From an uncultured Clostridia bacterium (GTDB lineage: Bacteria; Bacillota; Clostridia; TANB77; CAG-508): a DNA stretch of 5,412 nt. Location: assembly GCA_947627785.1 (NCBI GenBank), contig CANQXC010000059.1, forward strand, positions 1 to 5,412, given 5' to 3'. The notes under the pieces were generated by a model. That model saw only the letters and a list, made by a program, of their open reading frames with translations. It ran no database searches and had not been told where the DNA came from. Shown one piece after another: positions 1 through 5,192 of the stretch (positions are counted from its first letter, which is position 1; every line of letters begins with the position of its first letter). Both the position numbers and the translations under genes were made by a program.

Positions 1-404
1 TTTTTGATTGTCCATTGGCTTTAATAGATAAAAGAAGAGAGGATAATAATGATAAGGCAGTGGCAACAAGTATAATCGGAAATATTAAAGGAAAAACAGC
101 ATTAATTTTCGATGATGAAGTAAGTACAGCAGGAACTTTAGTTGAAGCAGCTAATATATTAAAAGAAAATGGTGCAAAAGAAATATATGCAGGTGCATCA
201 CATGGTGTTTTAGTTGGACCAGCAATTGAAAGAATTAAAAATTCACCAATTAAAGAATTGGTAGTAACAAATACTATTCCAATTGAACCAGAAAAAATGA
301 TAGATAAAATAAAAGTAGTTTCAATAGCTCCTTTATTTGCAGAAGCAATAAAGAGAATAAATGAATCTAAACCTTTAGGAGACTTATTTGAATACGATAA
401 ATAG
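1..404 (+). CDS. prs: Ribose-phosphate pyrophosphokinase, C-terminal part (5' end outside window)
   Basis: This enzyme makes PRPP from ribose 5-phosphate and ATP in the cytoplasm, feeding purine, pyrimidine, His, Trp and NAD synthesis. The frame is open from base 3, giving about 133 residues of a protein usually near 315 long, so roughly the last 40% is present. The visible part begins FDCPLALIDKRRE, which matches the family's PLAIIDKRR segment. The PRPP/ribose-phosphate loop DDEVSTAGT lies at 111-137. It is followed by the family-typical stretches NGAKEIYAGASHGVLVGPA and IKELVVTNTIP, and near the C-terminus by IAPLFAEAIKRI. The TTG at 15 is an internal Leu codon, not a start. The loop differs from the common DDMIDTAGT in having Ser where Asp is usual. 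No hairpin follows the stop; instead a promoter for the next gene begins at once, so some readthrough is possible. The family call is secure. The variant loop could mean a divergent Prs subgroup. Confidence 0.95.
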   Translation, partial: FDCPLALIDKRREDNNDKAVATSIIGNIKGKTALIFDDEVSTAGTLVEAANILKENGAKEIYAGASHGVLVGPAIERIKNSPIKELVVTNTIPIEPEKMIDKIKVVSIAPLFAEAIKRINESKPLGDLFEYDK

Positions 405-405
405 G

Positions 406-434
406 TTGAAAATACTGAAAAAATATGGTATAAT
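406..434 (+). promoter_or_regulatory. Sigma-A-type promoter for the 93-aa membrane protein
   Basis: TTGAAA at 406-411 and a perfect TATAAT at 429-434 are separated by exactly 17 bp. The start site is expected near 441, giving a leader of about 29 nt that contains the AAAAGGGG ribosome-binding site at 454-461, 8 nt before the ATG at 470. The promoter starts one base after the prs stop codon. This is read directly from sequence; activity is inferred. Confidence 0.82.
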
Positions 435-469
435 GAAATGTAAAAATTTTACAAAAAGGGGTTAAAATA

Positions 470-751
470 ATGAAAAAAAAGAGGCTTAAGAAGCAAAAAC
501 GGAAAAAAACAATAATATTAATTGTAATATATATATTATTGGCCGGAGCTTTTATAGCTCAAATTTATCTTTTCCATTCATGTGTTTATGAGCTAGATGT
601 CTTACAAAAACAATACTACGAGACTAAAAGCGAACAAACCGAAAAAATTCCTGAAACGGAGGCAGAAACAGAAGAGGTTGAAGAAACAAAAAAAATTCCG
701 CCATATTCCGAAGAGCTTGAAAAACTTTACGAAATAGGGGAAGGAAACTAA
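470..751 (+). CDS. Small single-pass membrane protein, polybasic N-terminus and Glu-rich C-terminus, function unknown
   Basis: I do not recognise a family. The 93-residue product has three parts. Residues 1-13 are almost all Lys or Arg and would sit in the cytoplasm by the positive-inside rule. Residues 14-35 form one hydrophobic membrane segment. Residues 39-93 are polar, rich in Glu, Thr and Lys, and probably outside the cell; around 41-57 they could form a short coiled coil. There is no lipobox and no obvious signal-peptidase site, so it probably stays as an N-in, C-out anchor. The layout recalls small bitopic proteins such as FtsL/DivIC-like division proteins, but no specific motif supports that. 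It has its own promoter, a good RBS and its own terminator, so it looks like a monocistronic gene. Its codons (CGG, GCC, CCG, ACG, ACC, GTC, TCC, GGG) are less AT-biased than its neighbours', which may mean weak expression, a lineage-specific gene or transfer. Confidence 0.78.
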   Translation: MKKKRLKKQKRKKTIILIVIYILLAGAFIAQIYLFHSCVYELDVLQKQYYETKSEQTEKIPETEAETEEVEETKKIPPYSEELEKLYEIGEGN

Positions 752-758
752 AACCCCT

Positions 759-791
759 AAACAGAGGCAAGTAACAACTTAGCCTCTGTTT
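759..791 (+). terminator. Intrinsic terminator after the 93-aa membrane protein gene
   Basis: A 10-bp stem pairs AAACAGAGGC (759-768) with GCCTCTGTTT (782-791). It can be extended by AAG/CTT (769-771 with 778-780) past a bulged A781, leaving a 6-nt loop. The stem sits 8 nt after the TAA at 749-751 and runs into TTTTC. The T tract is short. Read from the other strand the stem is followed by TTTAGGGGTTTT, so it could also act on transcripts coming from pncB. Confidence 0.78.
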
Positions 792-821
792 TCATATAAA
801 TAACAATATTCTTCTTGAATT

Positions 822-857
822 TCCATTTACAATTTTATGTTCAAAATTGTAAATGGA
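822..857. repeat. Perfect 15-bp inverted repeat between convergent genes; possible bidirectional terminator
   Basis: TCCATTTACAATTTT (822-836) pairs without mismatch with AAAATTGTAAATGGA (843-857), leaving a 6-nt loop. It lies 6 nt beyond the pncB stop (864-866) and is the natural candidate for ending pncB transcription. Neither side carries a classical T tract: rightward it is followed by GTTTTGCTAATTATTT, leftward by AATTCAAG. It may therefore be a weak terminator, or a 3'-end stabilising hairpin that works with the stronger stem at 759-791. Confidence 0.6.
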
Positions 858-863
858 GTTTTG

Positions 864-2303
864 CTAATTATTTCCAATCTTTTTTAATAGTTCATTTTTT
901 AAATTCCACAAATCACTAGATAAATCCACAAAATATCTGTGAGGATTATTAAGACGCTTAACCTCATCCCATAAAGAATCTAATTCTTCTTTACGGTGTT
1001 TTGAAATTTCACTTAAAGAAGGAGAGTTATATACTAATTTACCTCCTTTAAAGATTTGTTCTTGCAAAGGTTTTACAATATAATTTACCAAAGTCTTTTT
1101 TCTCCAAGGGTTATTTGGATCAAATATAACATAATTTGAATCTGGAATTGTTTCATTATTTAAAGTTAAAACATCTGCTAATGCTTTTCCTGTATCCTTT
1201 GAATAAAATCTATAAACTTTTTTAAATCCAGGGTTAGTAATTTTTGTTGTATTTTCTGAAATTTTTATTTTTGGTATAATTTTATTGCTTTTTTCTATAG
1301 CACATAATTTATAAACTCCACCAAAAACAGGGTTACTTTTAGCAGTTATTAAATTTTCTCCAACACCAAATAAATCGATTTTAGCTCCTTGCTCTAATAG
1401 AGAAGAAATTAAGTTTTCATCTAAGGAATTGCTTACACAAATTTTGCAATCTGGAAAACCTGCTTCATCAAGAATAGTACGGATTTTTTTAGATAAATAA
1501 GCTAAATCTCCACTATCTAATCTTACAGCTTTTGGTCTAAATCCTTTTGGAACTAGCACCTCATTAAATACTTTTACAGCATTTAAAATTCCAGAATTAA
1601 GAGTATCATAAGTATCTATAAGTAAAGTACAATCATCTGGGTACATTTCACTATAAGCCTTAAAAGCTTCATATTCAGAATCAAAGCTTTGTATAAAGCT
1701 ATGTGCCATTGTACCACTAGCAATGGTATTAAATTTTTGGGCAGTATATGTACAAGATGTACCAACACAACCACCTATAATTGCTGCTCTTGCTCCAAGA
1801 ACGGCAGCATCAACAGAATGTGCACGTCTTGCACCAAATTCCATTATAGGGCGACCTTTTGCAGCAGAAACAATTCTGCTAGCTTTTGTTGCAATTAAAC
1901 ATTGATGGTTTATAATCATTAAAAGCATGGTTTCTATTATTTGAGCCTCAATAATAGGTGCTCTTACTGTGATAATAGGCTCATGAGGGAATACAACAGT
2001 TCCTTCAGGAATAGCCCAAATATCACCAGTAAATTTAAAGCTCCTTAAATAATTTAAAAATCCATCTGAAAATTTATTTAAGCTTTTCAAATAAACAATA
2101 TCTTCTTCATCAAATTTTAAATTTTTTATGTAATCAATAATTTGCTCTAAACCACAGCAAATAACGTAACCACCGTTATCAGGAATTTGCCTAAAGAATA
2201 CATCAAAATATGCTATTGTGTTTTGCATATTATTTAAAAAATATCCATGTGACATTGTTAATTCGTAAAAATCTGTAACTAAACTTAATTTCCTATTATT
2301 CAT
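864..2303 (-). CDS. pncB: Nicotinate phosphoribosyltransferase
   Basis: This cytoplasmic enzyme makes nicotinate mononucleotide from nicotinate and PRPP with ATP hydrolysis (EC 6.3.4.21), the entry step of the Preiss-Handler NAD salvage route. The 479-residue length fits the long Firmicutes type (B. subtilis PncB is of similar size). Visible marks in order are: N-terminal LVTDFYELTMSHGY (8-21), which includes the DFYELTM substrate-site signature; FGARRAHS (156-163); GTMAHSFIQSF (197-207), with His201 as the expected phosphorylated histidine; RLDSGDL (261-267); and the phosphate-binding FGVGENLIT (312-320). The ATG at 2303 is supported by minus-strand GAAAGGA at 2320-2314, with a somewhat long 10-nt spacer. 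An ATG inside the spacer (2313) opens only five codons. The gene is monocistronic, convergent with the 93-aa gene and divergent from the lipoprotein operon. It uses the product of the Prs encoded at the left edge, although they are not co-transcribed. Pre-B-cell-type nicotinamide PRTase (NadV) is an alternative, but the N-terminal motif and length fit PncB. Confidence 0.95.
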   Translation of the reverse strand: MNNRKLSLVTDFYELTMSHGYFLNNMQNTIAYFDVFFRQIPDNGGYVICCGLEQIIDYIKNLKFDEEDIVYLKSLNKFSDGFLNYLRSFKFTGDIWAIPEGTVVFPHEPIITVRAPIIEAQIIETMLLMIINHQCLIATKASRIVSAAKGRPIMEFGARRAHSVDAAVLGARAAIIGGCVGTSCTYTAQKFNTIASGTMAHSFIQSFDSEYEAFKAYSEMYPDDCTLLIDTYDTLNSGILNAVKVFNEVLVPKGFRPKAVRLDSGDLAYLSKKIRTILDEAGFPDCKICVSNSLDENLISSLLEQGAKIDLFGVGENLITAKSNPVFGGVYKLCAIEKSNKIIPKIKISENTTKITNPGFKKVYRFYSKDTGKALADVLTLNNETIPDSNYVIFDPNNPWRKKTLVNYIVKPLQEQIFKGGKLVYNSPSLSEISKHRKEELDSLWDEVKRLNNPHRYFVDLSSDLWNLKNELLKKIGNN

Positions 2304-2350
2304 AAAAATTCATTCCTTTCTAATTTGTCAAAAATGTAAAAGTTTAAATT

Positions 2351-2380
2351 TAATTTTAATTTTAATTCTAATTCTAATTC
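2351..2380. repeat. Hexamer tandem repeat, five copies of TAATTT/TAATTC
   Basis: Two TAATTT units (2351-2362) are followed by three TAATTC units (2363-2380), with a degenerate TAAATT copy just before. It lies inside the transcribed leader of pncB, where it reads as GAATTA and AAATTA repeats. A simple-sequence array like this can change length by slippage and so alter leader length or spacing. Any effect on pncB expression is inference. Confidence 0.75.
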
Positions 2381-2398
2381 TATGTTCAATTAAACATA
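2381..2398. promoter_or_regulatory. 18-bp near-palindrome in the pncB leader, candidate operator
   Basis: TATGTTCAATTAAACATA is a dyad with arms TATGTT and AACATA around a self-complementary AATT, broken only by one C/A pair (2387 and 2392). It directly abuts the hexamer repeat and lies about 52-69 nt downstream of the predicted pncB start site. The size and symmetry fit a dimeric repressor site acting as a roadblock, but I cannot match it to a named regulator. A chance AT-rich dyad is possible. Confidence 0.4.
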
Positions 2399-2456
2399 AC
2401 TTTAATACATGGAATTTAACACTACTAATTTATTTACATATAATTTAACTAGAACA

Positions 2457-2485
2457 ATTATAACACTTATGTCAAGATGAGTAAA
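2457..2485 (-). promoter_or_regulatory. Predicted pncB promoter with extended -10
   Basis: On the minus strand, TTTACT (2485-2480) and a perfect TATAAT (2462-2457) are 17 bp apart. The -10 is preceded by TGT, an extended -10 element. The start site would be near 2450, leaving an untranslated leader of about 147 nt. A TTGACA hexamer (2475-2470) lies within the spacer, but no matching -10 sits at proper distance from it. Confidence 0.68.
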
Positions 2486-2565
2486 AAAATTAAGATATAG
2501 AGCTTTTTTGTACGTTAAAGTGATACAAATTGACTAAAAAAATTTATCTTTACAGTGATAAAAAA

Positions 2566-2582
2566 TGTCGAAAAATGTTGAA
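2566..2582 (+). promoter_or_regulatory. Tandem Spo0A-like boxes overlapping the -35 of the lipoprotein operon promoter
   Basis: TGTCGAA at 2566-2572 is an exact match to the known Spo0A box. TGTTGAA at 2576-2582 differs by one base and lies exactly 10 bp further on. Tandem boxes one helical turn apart, overlapping the -35 of a sigma-A promoter, are the established layout for Spo0A-controlled promoters such as spoIIG. Regulation by Spo0A is inferred from motif and spacing only; the match could be by chance in A-rich DNA. Confidence 0.5.
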
Positions 2583-2606
2583 AAATGCAAGATATTATGG
2601 TAATAT
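2578..2606 (+). promoter_or_regulatory. Promoter of the lipoprotein / transglutaminase / MBOAT operon
   Basis: TTGAAA (2578-2583) and TAATAT (2601-2606) are 17 bp apart, and the -10 is preceded by TGG, an extended -10. The layout mirrors the promoter at 406-434. Transcription would start near 2613, leaving a very short leader of about 19 nt that contains the strong AAGGAGGAG ribosome site (2616-2624). The -35 is overlapped by a Spo0A-like box. Confidence 0.65.
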
Positions 2607-2631
2607 ATAAAAAACAAGGAGGAGAGTAGAG

Positions 2632-3141
2632 ATGAACAAATGTAAATTAATTTTAGTAATTATACTTATAATGCTTGTGGCTGCAATATTAGTAGGATGT
2701 AAAGAAAAGCAAATGTCCAAGGAGAACACTATACAAAGTGTGGAAACATTTTCAGTAAAATATAATGGGGTTGAGGTTACTCCAGGAACAGAATTTAATG
2801 AGAGTTTAATTAGTGAAGAAGCAAACTTTTCAGAGATAGCAAGTTGTGCTTTTGAAGGTACAGATAAAATGTATACATATTCAGGTGTAGAATTGGTAGT
2901 TGCTAATGTTAATGGAAAAGATAAAATTTATTCAGTATATTTTATAACACAAGATGTAAAAACTGCAGAAGGTGTTGGATTAACTGATAATATAAGTAAA
3001 ATGATTGAAGCTTATGGAGAAGATTATAACCAATTAATTTCTAATAAATACACTTATACCAAAGGAGAGGTTGAATTATCATTTATAGTTCAAGATGATT
3101 TAATAACATCTATAGAATATGTATTAAAAACAAATGGGTAG
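2632..3141 (+). CDS. Small secreted lipoprotein of unknown function
   Basis: The 169-residue product has a lipoprotein signal peptide: MNKCK, a hydrophobic core (6-21) and a lipobox LVGC with Cys23 as the predicted lipidated residue. It should be anchored to the outer face of the membrane. The mature part, after a short linker, is a single mixed alpha/beta domain. It contains SVKYNGVEVTPGTEF, a SCAFEG(T)DK(M)YTY segment with a second Cys, a strand SVYFITQDV, a helix with NISKMIEAYGEDY, and a closing strand pair LSFIVQDDLITSIEYV. The pattern resembles small lipoproteins common in gut Clostridia with no assigned function that I know. The 'threshold then helix ending in YG' layout is loosely like SmpA/BamE-type folds, which is only a suggestion. 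The ATG has a near-consensus RBS 9 nt upstream. It is the first gene of a likely operon, 46 bp before the transglutaminase-like gene. Confidence 0.85.
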   Translation: MNKCKLILVIILIMLVAAILVGCKEKQMSKENTIQSVETFSVKYNGVEVTPGTEFNESLISEEANFSEIASCAFEGTDKMYTYSGVELVVANVNGKDKIYSVYFITQDVKTAEGVGLTDNISKMIEAYGEDYNQLISNKYTYTKGEVELSFIVQDDLITSIEYVLKTNG

Positions 3142-3148
3142 TTTTAGA

Positions 3149-3169
3149 TTAATAAAATTATTTTATTAA
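3149..3169 (+). repeat. All-AT hairpin in the gap between the lipoprotein and transglutaminase-like genes
   Basis: TTAATAAAA (3149-3157) pairs perfectly with TTTTATTAA (3161-3169) around a 3-nt loop. It contains only A-T pairs and is not followed by a T tract, so it is a poor terminator. Its 3' arm ends in the first bases of the AAAGGG ribosome site (3168-3173), so it could mildly affect translation of the next gene or serve as a processing site. Confidence 0.4.
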
Positions 3170-3187
3170 AGGGATGATGATTAACTT

Positions 3188-5176
3188 ATGAGCAAAAAGA
3201 GAACAAAAAAATCCAAAGGGAAAAGAGTTAAAACAAGAAAAGATAAAATTAAAGAACAAAGAAATACTCAAATATATAACACAGGAGAAAATAAAGATAT
3301 AACAAGAAATGAGAAAGATATAAAGAAAGTAAATAAGAAACAAAAAAGTATAAAAAGAAAAAATAAGTTAAAAAAACAACTACAAAATCAAAGAATACAG
3401 CAAAAGAGAGTAAATGAAGAAACAGTAAAAGATAAAAAGAAAAATGGTGGAGCAAAAAATAAAAGGAAAAATAGTGGAGCAAGAAATAAAAGTTTTAATA
3501 ATAAAAAATCAAACAGATTAAATAAAGAGGAAGATAGTAAACAAATAGTTTCAACTAGAGATGAGATTAATGCACAAGAAAAAGCAAACTTAAATGAAAA
3601 AGGGAAAAAGGTAGAGAAAAGAGTTGTAATTGTTATTAATGCTATAATGTTAATAGCAATAATACTTTTTTTATATTTATTGTTTAGACCTAAATTTAAA
3701 GATGTAAGTATAGAACTTGGAACGGAAAGTATAAGTGTAGATAATTTTCTTGTAAGTTCAATGTATAAGAAAAATGCAAAATCTATAACAGATTTATCTC
3801 AAATTGATTTTTCAAAAGTGGGAGCATATGATATTGTTCTGGCATTTAATGGCAAAAATGAAACTGTAAAATTAAATATAGTAGATACAATAGCACCAAA
3901 GGTAAAGTTTACAGATTTACATAGATACATAGGCTATGAGATTAATGCAGAAGATTTCATAGTTGAAAAAGAGGATTTATCAGAAATGACTGTAAGCATA
4001 TTAGAGGCTCCAGAAAACTTAGATGAGTATTCGGATTACAAAGTAAAGATATCTGTAAAGGATAGTTCTGGAAATGAAACAATTGGAGAATGTAATTTAT
4101 CAATAAGTTGGATATTGGATGAGCTATACCAAGAATTAGGTATGCCATTAGATGTAAATAAATTGGTATTAGGCAATAGTGAAAATGAAAGTAAAATTCC
4201 ACAAAGCGAAATAGATAAAGTAAATACATCTGTTATTGGAGAATATGAAATTAGAACAGAATATGAAGGAAAAGAGTATGTAAGTAAAATAATAGTTCAA
4301 GATACAACACCTCCAGATTTAGAATTAAAGAATATAACTATATATGATGATGAGAGAATAGATTCATATACGCAGTTTATAAAAAGTGTATCAGATATAT
4401 CTGGCAAACCTTCAACATCATTAAAAACAGAGATAGATTATTCAAAGATAGGAAATCAAGAGATAGTAATAGAAGCTGTAGATGTAAATGGAAATAGAGT
4501 AGAAAAAACAGCTGTATTAACAATAACGAAAGATGTTTTTGAACCAGTAATATCAGGACTTACAAATATTACGGTTAGGAAGAATAGCCAAATAAACTAT
4601 TATTCAGGTGTTAAGGCAGTTGATGAAAAAGATGGAGCATGTGAAATAACAGTTGATTCTAGCGGTGTAAATGTTTCAGTTGCTGGAACATATTATGCAA
4701 CATATATATCTAAGGATACAAAAGGCAATACAACTAGAAAAACTAGAAAAATTATGGTAGAGCATGATGAGTCGGATACAAATGCAAAGTTTGAAGAATT
4801 TTATAACAAATATTGTGCTGGAAAAGATATTGTGAGTATGTCCAATGAGGTAAGAACTAGAATAACTTATGAAGCAAATTGGGGAGGAAATGACCCAGTA
4901 TGGTATGGCTTAACTGAAGGAAAAGGAAATTGTTATGTTCATACTATGATAATGCAAAGATGTTTGCAGAAAGCAGGATATACAAATCAAATTATATATA
5001 GATTAGATAAAGGACATTATTGGAATTTGGTATATATAGATGGAGTGTGGAGACATTTAGATTCAACACCTTCATTAAGGCACACAAAAGGTCTTTTAAC
5101 TGATGAGCAAAAATGGAATGATGCTGGATTAGATGGTGTAGGTTGGGATAGATCACTATGGCCAGCAGCAGAGTAA
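3188..5176 (+). CDS. Membrane-anchored surface protein with Ig-like modules and C-terminal transglutaminase-like domain
   Basis: The 662-residue product has four parts. Residues 1-145 are a low-complexity tail rich in Lys, Arg, Asn and Gln, predicted cytoplasmic. Residues 146-166 are one membrane segment. Residues 169-525 hold about five Ig-like beta modules joined by VDTIAP (232-237), QDTTPP (371-376) and KDVFEP (448-453), three of them with the D-x-x-G-N turn (292, 432, 510). Residues 530-662 are a transglutaminase-like domain with the expected triad Cys582 (GKGNCYVH), His610 (GHYWNLV) and Asp625 (WRHLDSTP); the spacings are normal for the family. All catalytic residues are present, so it is probably active. 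Bacterial members may be peptidases, amidases or cross-linkers of envelope material, and the substrate cannot be told from sequence. The start is the ATG at 3188, although its AAAGGG site is 14 nt away, longer than usual. It sits 46 bp after the lipoprotein gene and 16 nt before an MBOAT gene, suggesting joint transcription and a role in the cell envelope. Confidence 0.9.
   Translation: MSKKRTKKSKGKRVKTRKDKIKEQRNTQIYNTGENKDITRNEKDIKKVNKKQKSIKRKNKLKKQLQNQRIQQKRVNEETVKDKKKNGGAKNKRKNSGARNKSFNNKKSNRLNKEEDSKQIVSTRDEINAQEKANLNEKGKKVEKRVVIVINAIMLIAIILFLYLLFRPKFKDVSIELGTESISVDNFLVSSMYKKNAKSITDLSQIDFSKVGAYDIVLAFNGKNETVKLNIVDTIAPKVKFTDLHRYIGYEINAEDFIVEKEDLSEMTVSILEAPENLDEYSDYKVKISVKDSSGNETIGECNLSISWILDELYQELGMPLDVNKLVLGNSENESKIPQSEIDKVNTSVIGEYEIRTEYEGKEYVSKIIVQDTTPPDLELKNITIYDDERIDSYTQFIKSVSDISGKPSTSLKTEIDYSKIGNQEIVIEAVDVNGNRVEKTAVLTITKDVFEPVISGLTNITVRKNSQINYYSGVKAVDEKDGACEITVDSSGVNVSVAGTYYATYISKDTKGNTTRKTRKIMVEHDESDTNAKFEEFYNKYCAGKDIVSMSNEVRTRITYEANWGGNDPVWYGLTEGKGNCYVHTMIMQRCLQKAGYTNQIIYRLDKGHYWNLVYIDGVWRHLDSTPSLRHTKGLLTDEQKWNDAGLDGVGWDRSLWPAAE
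3437..3490 (+). repeat. 27-bp in-frame tandem duplication in the polybasic tail
   Basis: The units 3437-3463 and 3464-3490 match at 24 of 27 bases and encode KKNGGAKNK (84-92) and RKNSGARNK (93-101). All three differences keep or nearly keep residue chemistry (Lys/Arg twice, Gly/Ser once). This shows that the cytoplasmic tail grows by local duplication while keeping its charge. Confidence 0.8.
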
Positions 5177-5182
5177 AAATTT

Positions 5183-5187
5183 GGAGG
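5183..5187 (+). promoter_or_regulatory. GGAGG ribosome-binding site that sets a TTG start
   Basis: GGAGG lies 5 nt before TTG at 5193. The reading frame of the downstream gene has no in-frame ATG in the visible 73 codons and is open upstream into the previous gene, so this site decides the start. Confidence 0.75.
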
Positions 5188-5192
5188 AAAAA

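Larger units (their letters stand above)
2304..2631. other. Divergent intergenic regulatory region between pncB and the lipoprotein operon
   Basis: These 328 bases contain no credible gene. From left to right they hold the pncB RBS, a hexamer tandem repeat (2351-2380), an 18-bp near-palindrome (2381-2398), the leftward pncB promoter (2457-2485), A-tracts, two Spo0A-like boxes (2566-2582) and the rightward promoter (2578-2606), with a strong AAGGAGGAG site (2616-2624) ahead of the lipoprotein ATG. I see no recognisable NAD-sensing riboswitch in the pncB leader. Confidence 0.8.

Noticed and set aside
1689..1905. Two overlapping plus-strand open frames of 60-69 codons inside pncB
   Set aside because: They are antisense to the most conserved part of pncB, have Cys/Thr-rich implausible compositions and no suitable RBS.
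2351..2380. CRISPR or iteron-like array
   Set aside because: Units are only 6 bp with no spacers; it is simple-sequence DNA.
2304..2450. NAD-sensing riboswitch in the pncB leader
   Set aside because: The leader is almost pure A/T with no GC-containing stems or recognisable conserved core.
2463..2476. TTGACATAAGTGTT (minus strand) as a NiaR-type niacin repressor site or as the pncB -35
   Set aside because: I cannot recall the NiaR consensus reliably enough to claim a match, and no good -10 lies 16-18 bp from this TTGACA.
2530..2556. TTGACT followed by TACAGT as an alternative promoter for the lipoprotein gene
   Set aside because: The spacer is only 15 bp and the -10 is weak; the TTGAAA-17-TAATAT extended promoter closer to the gene is better.
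3158..3482. Minus-strand Phe/Leu/Tyr-rich open frames opposite the polybasic tail
   Set aside because: They are the mirror of A-rich Lys/Asn codons; the apparent membrane protein character is a composition artefact.
3957..4229. Minus-strand 90-codon open frame
   Set aside because: It is antisense within the Ig-like region of a well-supported gene, with no RBS or family resemblance.
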